DNA of 64,000 nt. It comes from Tremella fuciformis (Eukaryota > Basidiomycota > Tremellomycetes > Tremellales > Tremellaceae). A program made the translations under genes and the position numbers. Positions 12,370 through 22,570 of this stretch are shown here, one piece after another; position 1 is the stretch's first letter, and every line of letters starts with the position of its first letter. The notes under the pieces were generated by a model, which was not told the DNA's origin, ran no database searches, and worked only from the letters and a program-made list of their open reading frames with translations. Location of the stretch: positions 2,914,001-2,978,000 of the forward strand of contig CP136490.1 in assembly GCA_032768795.1 (NCBI GenBank). Direction: 5' to 3'.

Positions 12370-13992
12370 TCAAGCAGCAACGACGAGCGCGGCGGCCTGT
12401 GCGAACTCTGCGTCTAGCGGACTGCCGCTGACAGCCTCTTTCTGCGGCTCCCCTACGTACTTTGCCCATTCTTGCGCAACGTCGTACTCGTATATCCAGG
12501 TAGTCTGGAGGTCCCTCCAGTTCTGTGCGACTATGCGGCGCACAATCTCGTCGGAATTGGGTTCTTCATTGATGGCGTCGCGTGTATTGTTGGCCATGCC
12601 ATCGATCATGCCAAACTGCACGCGGTCAGCGAGATGGTGTGCGGCGAAGAAAGGGAACAGTACGCACGAGACGGTGGTAGAATGGCGCACGGACGGCGTC
12701 AAAGTCTGCGAGAGCAGAAGCGAGCGGGCGGCCGTCTTTGTATGCCCGGGCGATGGCCTGCGAAATGACATACGCATCTTCGAATGCGAAGCATGCGCCG
12801 GCGCCAAAGGCACCAGAGAGGGCTGGAGTGAGCAAGCGAGCGACGAGCAAAGAAGGGTAGACTCACGGTGCGAGGCGTCCCCGACGAGGGCCATCCTGCC
12901 CTGATGACAGACACTGTCCAGCCTCGGCCCCGTAAACATGGCAAACTCCATCCACTCGTCGGCCGCCTCGGCGATCGCCTTGACCTCCTCGCAGTAATGC
13001 TGATAATGGCCGAGCACCTCGTGCTTGTCCACGCGCTGGCCCCAGCTCACGCGCTGGCCCTTGCTCTCGTCCTCGGCGAGCCACGCGGCAATCTCGAAGC
13101 GCTGCTCGTCCAGGCCGACGGTGAAGAGGCGGCTCTCGGGGGTCCACCACCAGCACGAGCTCTGCGGGAGGTTTGGCAGGTGCGCGAGCTTGGCCTGCGG
13201 GACCAGCGCGCGGTAGGCGATCTTGCCCGCGTAGCTGAGGCGCTGCTGCGGGTACGCGTGCTCGCGCGTGACGGAGCGGATGCCGTCCGCGCCGATCAGC
13301 AGGTCGTACGGGCCGGCGCGCGCGCCGTCGGCGAACTCGAGGTGGATCTCGCGCGGGTGCGCGTCGTCGATGCGCGTGACGCGGTGGTCGAGGTGGATCG
13401 TGCCGGGCTGCACTTGGCGCAGGAGCGCGGCCTGCATGGCGGCGCGCATGATGCGGGTTTTGGCGGGCTGGTCGGCGTCGGGCGTCTGGTATGTCCGCAG
13501 CAGCTCTTCGCCGGAGAGGCCGTTCCTGCTCGTGAGCTACCAGCTGCGAACCTCTACGAAGGCTCCTCGAGCCCCAAGGAGATGTGGGAAGAGGGACATA
13601 CCGGTGCATCTGGTCCACGATGGGCACGAGCGTCCGCGCGTCCCACGCCTCTCCCAGGAGCTCGGCAGCCCCAAGAAGCTTGAGCAACCGCCACGTATTC
13701 CGATTCAGCGTGATGCCCTATAGTGCGTCAGTCAGTCAGTCCCCCTGCTCAAGCCCCAAGAGCGGCGACTCACCGCGCCGATCTCCCGCAGCTCGCGCAC
13801 CTTCTCGTAGACGTCCACATGCACCCTCGGGGCCTGTAAGCGCTGGAGGAAGATGGCCGATGCGAGTCCACCAGGTCCGGCTCCGACCACTGCGACTCGC
13901 AGGACGTCGCTCTTGGTCTTGCCACTTGGGAAGGATGACGGGCCCGATTCTGCCCCTGCGGCAGTGTCGCGATCGCCGAGAGAGAACGTCAT
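12370..13992 (-). CDS. FAD-dependent monooxygenase, salicylate hydroxylase type
   Basis: Flavoprotein monooxygenase of 464 aa (group A, PF01494-like). It uses NAD(P)H and oxygen to hydroxylate an aromatic or cyclic substrate, which the sequence does not identify. Exons on the minus strand: 13992-13774, 13717-13602, 13525-12867, 12822-12668 and 12615-12370, all in phase. The N-terminal Rossmann motif VAVVGAGPGGLASA binds FAD. The DG motif is DLLIGADGIRS and the GD motif is GDASHPLSGAFGAG, split by an intron. No signal peptide is visible. Members of this family hydroxylate salicylate, 3-hydroxybenzoate or secondary metabolites. No biosynthetic cluster surrounds it. Confidence 0.87.
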
Positions 13993-14354
13993 CTTGGCTT
14001 GCCGTCGATGTTATTGAGGATGAAGAGAGATACAAGCACCAAACACTGCTCTACATTTCTGCGTCAGAGATGCGATTGCTATCGATATCGACATTACTTT
14101 TGGGTCTGTCACCGGAACATCGGCTTCGGCCGACGCCGCACTTCTCTTGCTGTTCTTTGCTGTTCTCGGTCCGAAGCAGATCTCATCTACAGAGAATCAA
14201 GAAGACAGGTGCATCGTGCCGACCCTCTACAACCCCACGACGACGGCAGTCGACGAAATACGAATCGGACACACTATAGCCTCTTTGACTCTATCAGCCT
14301 TCACTATAGATATACGCCCTGCAAATTACACCAAGCCCGACACGCCCGTCCCGC
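13993..14354. other. Intergenic region
   Basis: Promoter of the FAD monooxygenase (minus strand) and 3' flank of the DUF3602 gene. No ORF or RNA feature is supported. Confidence 0.4.
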
Positions 14355-15341
14355 CTACGCCCGGTCGGCGCTCTTGTCGCGGCCCGCGGCCTTGCTGAGC
14401 GACCGCACGATGTTGCCGAGCACGCCGCCGTGGTGCTTGTCCCTACCGCGCTCGTCGCCGTCGATGCGGTGCACGTTGCCGGCGCCTCCGCGGCCGGACG
14501 ACACATAGTGGTGTTCCTGCACCTCTTGCGCGTGGAGCTTGTCGTGCGCCGCGCGCTCCTCTGCGTTGAGCGTGGCCGGGTCGACGTGCTCCAGGTTGGG
14601 CGGGGCGACATTCCCGTACCCGCCCTTGCCAAGCAGGTGTCTGCTCCAGTCAGCCTGGCAGACGCGAAAGAGAGGATGGCTCACGGCTGCGTGCCGTCCT
14701 CGGCGGCGTGCTTGGCCCGGATCTCTGCCTCGTACTTTTTGTTCGCCAGGTCCTTCTCGCTGTCCACCGAATGCCTCTCCTCGGCGATATTGCCAAACCC
14801 TCCGCGGCCGTGCGCAGCGAATGGCGGGGCGGGCGAGGCATTGCGGTGGTCGCGCACAGCGGAGCGGGAGCGAGACTTAGACTTGGATCGGGAGATATTG
14901 CCGCTACCCCCACGGCCCGTGGAGAAGGCGGCGTCGGCCTGCCTGCCTCGTGCATCGTGGACGAGCTTGTCCTGCAGAGCCTCCTCGCGCGCCTCCTGCT
15001 CGCGGGCGCCGGGGTCGCGCGAGGGCGAGCGGATGTTGCCCGCGCCGCCGCGGCCAGAGTGGGTGATCTGGCATGAATCAGCCCGGGCCTCCTGTCATGT
15101 CATGGCATGTCGCTCGGCTCACGTGCTCTGGGAGGTGGCCCTGTGGGCCGACGGCACGTCCGCGTTCTTGCCCGGGGAGGACGTCGGGGTCACGGCTGAC
15201 AGATCGGACGAGGTTGCCAGCGCCACCGCGACCGGTGGACGTCTGGGATGAGCCACTAGCCGTATTCGACGCCGAAAGGAATGCAGGGGGGTGACTCACG
15301 ATGAGGGGCGGGGCGGCTCTGCCCTCTTCGAGGTGTGACAT
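14355..15341 (-). CDS. DUF3602 / Par32-like protein with GRGGxGN repeats
   Basis: Predicted 276-aa hydrophilic protein of the fungal DUF3602 family. Exons on the minus strand: 15341-15300, 15242-15123, 15067-14685 and 14640-14355, all in phase. It carries six copies of a short motif, GRGGAGN in its commonest form (variants GRGGSGN, GRGGFGN, GKGGYGN), spread evenly, each followed by a basic or serine-rich stretch. The best-studied relative is Amu1/Par32 of budding yeast. It is phosphorylated when TORC1 is inhibited and, under good nitrogen supply, inhibits ammonium permeases Mep1 and Mep3. The next gene upstream here is an ammonium transporter, supporting a similar role, though this is inference. 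The protein has no membrane segment and is probably cytosolic and largely disordered. Its upstream region holds GATA-type motifs at 15485-15490 and 15785-15790. Confidence 0.85.
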
Positions 15342-16704
15342 GGTTCCTGCTATGAGCGCGGTATTCGAGTGGCGACAAGGCAGTCAGAGTAGAGCAAGGC
15401 AAGACTGTAAATCAAGAAGTGATGGCGGAGTGAAGGACAGGTGCGGGCTTGGCTTTTCGAGATGATTTCAGGGTCCAAAGAGGCAGATAGGCGAGGGACG
15501 GATGACGTACAAACTGGTCCCGAATGCCAAGGGGCGAGACGACGGGGGTCAAAGCGTCTTCGGTAACGACAAAGGGGTGTGTGTGTGTGTGCAGGTGTGG
15601 ATGGGAGGAGGGTGTGTCAAGATGTTCTGCGATGCAATGTCTACCTCTATGCAAGTTGCAAGTTGCAAGATGCAGCACAACGCATGCACATGCAACGACG
15701 CCGAAAGAAGCATAAACGCAGCGCACCGGCTGGCTTCAGAGCCCAGGCAGCAGGGCCGCCGGCGCTGATTGGCCAGCGGGGTGGTTATCTCCTTCCGACC
15801 GTATCGCTCATGCTTTCCAAGATTGAACGGATCAATCATATCGCCACAGCCATCTGAGACCGATGTGCGCCACCATCTCGGTTCTCGCGCGACCAGCGAC
15901 CACAGGAGCGGAAAGCGGAGAAGCGCAGGATCGAGGGGCAGGGGGGCAGAGGGCAGAAGGGGGCTTTTCATTGGACCACCACGGGGGGTAGTCACGCCTT
16001 GATTGGCCCCTCCTTTGCCACCGACCGTGCGCCAGCGGGCACGCAGAGAACAATACCACACCATGGATAGGAAACGACTCACGCCCAAAGCTTGTCCGCC
16101 GTTCCCCCAGGAGAGAGTGTGACCGGTTCGCAGAGGAAGAAGAAGAGGACGAAGGCGAGAGGGCACGCTGGACTTTGTCGCGGAACGAGGTGAACGAGGA
16201 TGAGCCGCGCGTGGTGGTGGATTGCGCGTCCATGACTGAGACTATGGCTATGCCTATGGACAAGAGGTGCTATGCTATTGTACAGACAGGTGAGAGACGA
16301 TGCATGAGCTCTTCTCCTGCTGGGTCCTCTCCCCCAGCCAGCCAGCCAGCCCTCGATCGCTTAAAGTTTTCACGGCTAAGTCGGGGCGACCAGCCGGACC
16401 CCTCTCACCTCTCACCTCTTCACCCCATCCTGACCCTCACCCCTCTGTAATTTACACTCGCATGCTCACTGCACTCATGCCTCAGCCCATGCAATGCATG
16501 TGCGCCTACCAACAGACCGTCTACAAGCTCACCACTGACAACTTGGGCAAGAAGCAGGGTATCTAGTCTACCGAACCGAACAAACTGGGGAGAATATACT
16601 TGCGCTGCCGCCTCGTGCGAGACAGACAGGCCAGGCCTTTTGCAAGAGTGTGGGTGTGGGTGGGCGGGTGTGATTATAGAGTAGAGAGGGCGCTCGCGAA
16701 GCGT
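15342..16704. other. Intergenic region between DUF3602 and ammonium transporter genes
   Basis: Upstream region of the DUF3602 gene and 3' flank of the transporter. GATA-factor consensus sites (HGATAR) are present at 15485-15490 (AGATAG) and 15785-15790 (AGATAA on the minus strand). A GT dinucleotide run lies at about 15577-15592. One weak coding exon candidate (16233-16083, minus) is listed separately; nothing else is supported. Confidence 0.5.
16083..16233 (-). CDS. Possible small exon, serine-rich, unassigned
   Basis: An ATG at 16233 opens about 50 codons (Ser/Arg-rich, with a FTSFRDKVQRAL segment) ending at a strong donor GTGAGT at 16082. No matching downstream exon at the usual 45-60 nt distance was found. 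It may be an upstream exon or leader of the DUF3602 gene, or not a gene at all. Confidence 0.22.
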
Positions 16705-18262
16705 TTACGGGTCGACGCGGCCACCGCCGGCCTTCTCGTTGCCCTCGGCGGACGAAGGGACCGGGGTGGACGCCTCGACGACATCGCCGGTCGTGAGGAC
16801 CGGCTTGGAGTCCATGCGGTGCAGACGCAGCTCGGGGTCGGTGCCGACGTAGTCGTAGGCAAACTCGCCGAGGTACGCGTCGTCGATACCGATGATCTCA
16901 GCCTCCTCGGTGGCGCGCAGGCGGAGTCCCGGGATGAAGTGCATGATCCAGAGGATGATGGTGGTCATGACGAGCGAGTAGGCAAAGCCAGCGGTGAGGT
17001 CGGCGATCTGGTAGCCGAGCTGGACGTAGTGGTGGTCGAACCAGCCGCCGGGGATGACGGTGATGCCGTCAAAGCCGGCGACGGACGCCTGGGCAAAGAG
17101 ACCAGTGCAGATGTTGCCGATCATGCCGCCAATGCCGTGGGTCGAGAACACGTCGAGGGTCTCGTCGACGTTGACGAGGAACTTGAGCTTGGTGGCAAAG
17201 TTGGCGCCGGTGGCCGTGAGGAAACCAATGGCCACAGCGGCGGGGGAGCCGACAAAGCCGGCAGCGGGGGTGATACCGACGAGACCAGAGACGGCGCCGG
17301 AGCAGAAGCCAATGACCGAGTACTTGCGCTCGAGGCGGTAGTCCCAGAGCATCCAGGTGATACCGCCGACCGAGGCGGCGAGGTTGGTGACGATGCAAGC
17401 CTGGACGGCGCGGAGGTTGGCAGAGAGTGCCGAGCCGCCGTTGAAGCCGAACCAGCCGAACCAGAGGAAGACTGTGCCGAGGACGACGTACGAGGTGTTG
17501 TGGGGCTTGTACGCGAGGCGCTCGGTGCCGTAGCCGCGGCGCTTGCCGAGGTAGATGGCGATGGCGAGCGAGGCGGTGCCGGACGAGATGTGCACGGGGG
17601 TGCCGCCGGCAAAGTCGAGGCCGCCCATGATGAAGGACCAGCCGTTGGCGTTCCAGGTCCAGCACGCGATGGGGCAGTAGACGAGAGTGAGCCAGACGAA
17701 CATGAAGACCATGACGGGGCCCATCTTGGAGCGCTCGGCAAAGCCGCCGATGGCGAGGACGACGGTGATGACCGCGAACATGCACTGGTAGATGCAGAAC
17801 ATGATGGCGGGGATGCGGGTCGAGCCGATGGATGGCTCGGCGAGGACGTTTTTCAGGCAAAAGTAGTTGAGGTTGCCGATGAATCTGGGATCAGCGTGTG
17901 CCTCGAAAACGGGGAGGATCGTGAGACTCACTTGGATGCAGTGTCAGAGAAAGCGAGCGAGTAACCCCAGAAGAACCACTGGAACGAGCCGACACCGATA
18001 CCAGCCATACTGAGGAAGATCATGGAGAGGGCGTTTTTGCGCCTGAGGAGACCCGAGTAGAAGAGACCGACACCGGGAATCATGATCCACACGAGGGCGG
18101 TGGCGGCGATGACTGAGGGGTGGTCAGCGCGTGATCATACGAGCAAGACCGAGGGAGAGACTCACTCCACGCCATGTCACCGAGGTTGTAGATGACGGGG
18201 GTGCCATCGTCCTCGTAGTAGACGAGGTCGCTCGATGTCTCTGTGTATGTGACGTTGACCAT
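16705..18262 (-). CDS. Ammonium transporter, Amt/Mep family
   Basis: Plasma-membrane ammonium permease of 485 aa. Exons on the minus strand: 18262-18166, 18112-17932 and 17884-16705, in phase. The family signature is clear: about 11 membrane segments, GLFYSGLLRRKNAL after the first, DFAGGTPVHISSG, the pore-helix histidine region STHGIGGMIGN, and WFGWFGFNGGSAL. The C-terminal tail (about 70 residues) includes the conserved region after the last helix that in Amt/Mep proteins controls activity between subunits of the trimer. The upstream 400 bases carry three HGATAR sites, as expected for nitrogen-catabolite control. It lies beside a DUF3602 protein of the Mep-inhibitor family. Whether it is a high- or low-affinity paralogue cannot be read from sequence. 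Confidence 0.95.
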
Positions 18263-19185
18263 GATGTCGGTATCACAAAAGAATAAAAGAGTGGAAAGAG
18301 AGATGAAGAGGAGGGACGATGGGGAAGAGGGGTGTTCCCTTTATGTTTGAGTGGACCGCGAGGCCGGGGACACCGGGGATGACCAATGGGGGTCCAAGCG
18401 CGTTGCTTCTTTGAAAAAAGAGAGTCGATTCGCGATTGCAGGGGGTGATCTGACTGGTTCGACGGGACAACGAGAGAGATAGATTGCTAACTTACCGACA
18501 GGCAAGGCCTACAAGGACAAGGAGAGCCGCGAGAGGCAAAGAGGCGTTCAGACTACTCGTGAAAAAGCTTTGGCGGTGCAGCTGTGTGGCAGGTGGGTAC
18601 CGAAAGATAAGGACCAGCTTTAAGACCCTGAGATCCGCTCTAATTGGCTGCATGGTACAGATAAGACCTCCTTTCAGGTCCCGGAAGTCTCCGAGAGACT
18701 GACGATGACAGTCTTGGCGTTGTTAAAGTCTTACGTGTCCCATCCGCGTTCCGAGCTGCTGCCTTGGCTCGGCACAGAGGCGAAAGTGACAGGACAGGAC
18801 AGGACAGGACAGGACAGAGCAAAGGAGGGCGGCCCGACGGCGTGGCGTTTGCTCAGACACGGACGCGTGACGCCAGCAAGATTCAACAGAAGAGATGCAT
18901 GAACCCAAACCCACGGCGTGCCACCTCTTCCTCCTTATTCTTGCACGAGACCAGATTCATGGACCCGTGGGACAGGGGTGGACGGTCCTCCGTCGCCGTC
19001 GCCATTGTGCCTGCTGGCATTCCATCTCAGGTTCCTGCGGCCCGAGAAAGAGCTATAAAAAGCAACCGCCTCGATGCTCGAATACGAGAATGGTCGAGAT
19101 CATCGGTGGATGCTTATCGGCCATGACGAGAGAAAGAGTGCGTGGCAGGGGGCAGAACCGTCGGTCGACGATCGGCTTGGCATCT
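18263..19185. promoter_or_regulatory. Ammonium transporter promoter with three GATA sites
   Basis: HGATAR motifs occur at 18477-18482 (AGATAG), 18605-18610 (AGATAA) and 18659-18664 (AGATAA), within 402 bases of the transporter start codon at 18262. Such sites are bound by GATA factors (Gat1/AreA type) under nitrogen limitation. A (AGGAC)5 tandem repeat lies at 18791-18815. No gene is seen between it and the F-box gene stop at 19186. Confidence 0.55.
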
Positions 19186-20064
19186 TTAACGCTGGTCGAG
19201 ATCAGTCGTTGCCGCTCCAGCGGCAGTGGCAGTAGCCGTCGCCAGCCCCTCAAAGAACCGTCTTCTCCCTCGGATACTGGGACACAGCGCCGTGCGCACC
19301 GCCTCGCCCTCCCTCCACAGCCCCGCGTGAGCCTGCATGACCTCGCCCAGCGAGCGCCCGACCCGCGCGACGAGCAGCGAGCGGCGCACGTGGTCGCGCT
19401 CGAGCTGCCGCTGCAGCGTGTGCGCCGCGGCTGCGATCGACGCGGATGCGCGGGTCGAGGGGGCGGGCAGGATGCCCAGTGCGTGTAGGGCAGGCGCGGA
19501 GGGCCGGTGCGATGGTGCGAGGGCGATGGTGAGTGCGCGTCGGACGAGCGCGAGCTGGAGGTTGGCATGTGTGCGGGACAGTCGGACAGCCTTGATGCAG
19601 GTCAGCTGCTCGTCCGGAGGTGAAGGGTATTGGGCAGTACAGATTCGGACGCCCAGTAGGTATGCGCTTTGACTCCCGACACGATGGCTATACCTCTCAG
19701 TGTCCCTCTTCGAACCTGTCATCCGTCAGCTCGATCTGGACTTCTTGCTGAAAGCTGACGAGCTCGTTGGCGTCAGGTCGAGGATGATGCGGCGAGAACA
19801 GCTTGAAGTCGATCCGAGATGGCGCAGTCTGCGCTCAGCCTGAGCTTTGTGTGAGGGGTGTTGTGGGTGTGGACGCACCTGCTTGATCCATACGCGCCGC
19901 AAGAAGCGATCCTCCTCTATGCCCGCGAGCTCGATCACGCAGCGCGACAAGACGCCCAGGTCGTCCGGCGAGAGGTAGAGGAAGATGCGGGTCTGAACAT
20001 CGGTCGGAAGGGCCAGCAAGCATTCAGAGAAGTGTCGCTTGGGTTTGGATGCACCTCCGGGCAT
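19186..20064 (-). CDS. F-box protein
   Basis: Predicted 259-aa protein with an N-terminal F-box (LLALPTDVQTRIFLYLSPDDLGVLSRC, residues about 15-45), the Skp1-binding element of SCF ubiquitin ligases. The rest has no recognisable repeats. Exons: 20064-19879, 19828-19716 and 19666-19186. The second intron (19715-19667) is the weakest part of the model. Without it exon 2 stops at a TGA soon after. I chose donor GTTCGA and acceptor CAAAG because this joins the two coding-like stretches in phase. The C-terminal half is Ala/Arg-rich and helical (HTLQRQLERDHVRRSLL). The target protein is unknown. Confidence 0.65.
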
Positions 20065-20400
20065 GGTGCTTGTCTGTCTCTCGCATGAGGAGAAGAGTGT
20101 GTTATAAGTGATGTGATGTTGAGGAAATGTCGCGCAGTGATGGAGGACAAAGCAGTGATGCTGCCGATGACCGAGTGGGACACGTCGGTAACGTTTTTAC
20201 CCGGCTCCTCCATTCACCTCGAACAGGCCACAACGAGCGTGTTGCTGACGACATATGAGGAGAGTGGACAGGCATATATGCACATAACTGCAGCACTACC
20301 CGACTCCGTCCCACTGGTCTACCATGCAGATGCCATCTAGTGATTTCTAGCGATAAGCATGTTGATAGCTTCTGTCATTTCCTCTTTTCTCTTATCCCCC
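20065..20400. other. Intergenic region
   Basis: Upstream of the F-box gene and 3' of the SMP-30-type gene. No ORF or RNA feature is supported. Confidence 0.4.
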
Positions 20401-22102
20401 TCACAGGTCGGTGATGTGCATGCCCTCAGCCGCGAGGGTCACATAGTACAGCTCCGACTCGGCAAGGATGACCATGCGGCCCTTGCCCGCGAACTGCCCA
20501 TCAGCTCTCCACTAGCTACCTAACAAGCACTACTCACCTGGAAGTTGGCCGACCACTGGCCGGTGTAGATGACGCCGAGAAGGGTACCCTGGGGATTCCA
20601 CACGTGCACGCCGTCACCGACAGACGAGTAGACGTTGCCTTTGGAGTCGCAGTGGACGCCTGAAGTCAGCCTTGTCTCTCTTCCCCACCTCAACACCCAC
20701 CGTCCGGCCGGGCTACGTAGACGTATGCAAACGCCTGGCGGGCGCCAAAGTTGCCATGTTTATCGACGGGGAAGCGGTAGCTGCCGAGTCAGTTCACGCA
20801 ATCAGCGCTTTTGATTTGGGCAGACTTACATGGTAGCTGGCCCATGCAGTGTGGGAGGATAGAAGGCCGCGCCTGAGCCGGTATCGGTCACATACGCCCA
20901 CTTGCCATCGGGAGAAAAGGCGATGCCTTTGATCAGCCCCGTCTCATTGGACAGCCAAGGGTCTCGACACACCGTTGCACTTGTCAAAGCCGTCCGCGAC
21001 GAGCTTGACGGCTCCCGTGGCTGCCGAGAGCCGGTAGACCTGGTTCGGCAGTGCCGGGGGCGGTCGGAAGTCCTGCAGCTGTCCGTAGACGACGTCGGTA
21101 AAGTAGATGTCCTTGTTTTTCGGGTGCACGGCGAGATCGTTGAGCGAGTTAAACTGCCGGCCGTAGTAGCTGTTGACGAGGACTTGGGGTCTCAGCCAAC
21201 AGTCCCTGGCATGGAATACCGCGGACTTACCTGTGGTGTTGTACGGCGGGAGGGGGTTCATGAGGTACAGAGCCGGGGCGATCTCGTCTCCTTGACCTTC
21301 ACCGGTGAATGCCAGCTGACCACGGAAGTTGGCTCCGCCTACAGCTTCAGCACAGTGCTCTCGGATGATCAGGTGGACAGACCATTCGGGTTGATGACCA
21401 GCGGGTCGGAGTGGACCAAATCAATGTTGAGCAGACCCGTCCCATTGCCTCGCGCGGCCAGCTTCCCAGCAGCCTTGAGAGACACCTTGCCCAGCATCGC
21501 CGACTTCTTCAGGCCCGTGCCGGCCTCCTTGGGCCCGGCGCTCTGGCAGAAGAACATCTCGTCCGTGGGAGGATACCATATTGGCGCCTCGTGGAACGAG
21601 AGGTTGGTGTGGCCCGCGGCGATGAGCGTGAGGGTGGGGTTGGGCCCGAGGATCTCCCAGAAGGCTTCGTTGTAGACGTGGAAGGGCTTGGCTTTGAGGG
21701 AAGAGGGGGTCGTGCCGGGCGGTGTGAATTTCTGCCCTCAGCTCCTACCCATCACTACCATTGTACCCTGCAGCCTCGCTCATCCTCCTCTAAAGAGGCA
21801 ACAGCGGTAGCTCGACTCACCGTGTTGACGTTCTGCACCGAAGGGGGCGGGACGGTGGGCATGACTCCAAAGCTGCGGGGATCGATGATCTGCGCCTGGG
21901 CGGGAATGGCATCCGCAGACGGCATCCAACCCTTGTACGCAGTCGACCCGACCGGGAAGTACTCCCACAGGTCGGCCCCAGAGTACGAGAGGGCGGCAGC
22001 TGCACCCAGGGCCGCCGAGCCAAAGAGGAGGAGGGCGGACACCCGGCCTCCACCACCCGTCTTGGCGTCGGCGCCGGTGTTCTTGCGCGGCGTGCTGGAC
22101 AT
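20401..22102 (-). CDS. Membrane-anchored SMP-30/gluconolactonase-like protein
   Basis: Predicted 446-aa six-bladed beta-propeller of the SMP-30/gluconolactonase/LRE family (calcium-dependent lactonases and related hydrolases). It is split over eight exons on the minus strand: 22102-21821, 21731-21383, 21338-21231, 21182-20973, 20926-20830, 20780-20701, 20659-20538 and 20493-20401; all phases agree. Residues about 25-45 form one hydrophobic segment (VSALLLFGSAALGAAAALSY), so it is probably a type II membrane protein. Family motifs are the E-P-W/Y entry (FHEAPIWYPP), FNSLNDLAVHPKNKDIYFTD with the metal-binding Asn and Asp, and GIAFSPDGKWAYVTDT. The substrate is unknown; fungal relatives often accept sugar lactones. 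Introns fall at similar distances across the blades. The Crypton island starts just upstream of its promoter. Confidence 0.85.
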
Positions 22103-22570
22103 GTTCTAGGCAGGTATGGAAGCAGTAGCTAGCTTGCAATTGTGCATGTTTTTAGAGGTCGGAGATGTATGTGAGGTTGATTCGGCACCGGGCGAGTTTG
22201 CCGAACCCTTCCACCCTCTGACCTGCTCATCGGCCCGACTTTTGCTATGGTCCATTATACCCAGGTCCTGTCCGGACAGACCTGGACAGTCCAGCCAAAA
22301 ATGCTCCCGCTCGGGGACAAATGTCCGACCGCAAAATCACCCAATCGGGTAAGTCTCCCTCTCGGGACCTCTCGGGAAGCACCCTTATCCTAATACGTTG
22401 TAATCGGATTACAATTCCACATGCATATAAGTGCAGTTACATCGGTCGTAAACGCTGGTTATACTACAAACGCGTTGAGCCACGCATTACCCAGAAGGTT
22501 ATCACACAGGAAATCTTAATCGGGCTCACAGATCATTGAGTGTGTTGATCAGCTTTGATCTCTGCACAAG
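22103..22570. other. Left flank of the transposon island
   Basis: Region between the SMP-30-type gene start and the Crypton recombinase start. It holds several perfect palindromes: 22268-22279 (CTGTCCGGACAG), 22282-22294 (CTGGACAGTCCAG) and 22398-22414 (TTGTAATCGGATTACAA). The Crypton's left end must lie here or just upstream. Cryptons lack long terminal inverted repeats, so I cannot place the end. Confidence 0.45.

Noticed and set aside
12868..13687. Long ORFs on both strands inside the FAD monooxygenase
   Set aside because: GC-rich out-of-frame shadows; the spliced minus-strand frame holds all family motifs.
15549..16166. 205-codon minus-strand ORF upstream of the DUF3602 gene
   Set aside because: No motif, spans a GT dinucleotide run and a promoter-like region; only its first part overlaps a weak exon candidate.
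16600..17964. Long plus-strand ORF (454 codons) over the ammonium transporter
   Set aside because: It is a shadow of the transporter codons on the other strand; its composition is Gly/Asp/Val-rich with no motif, while the minus strand is an unmistakable Amt protein.
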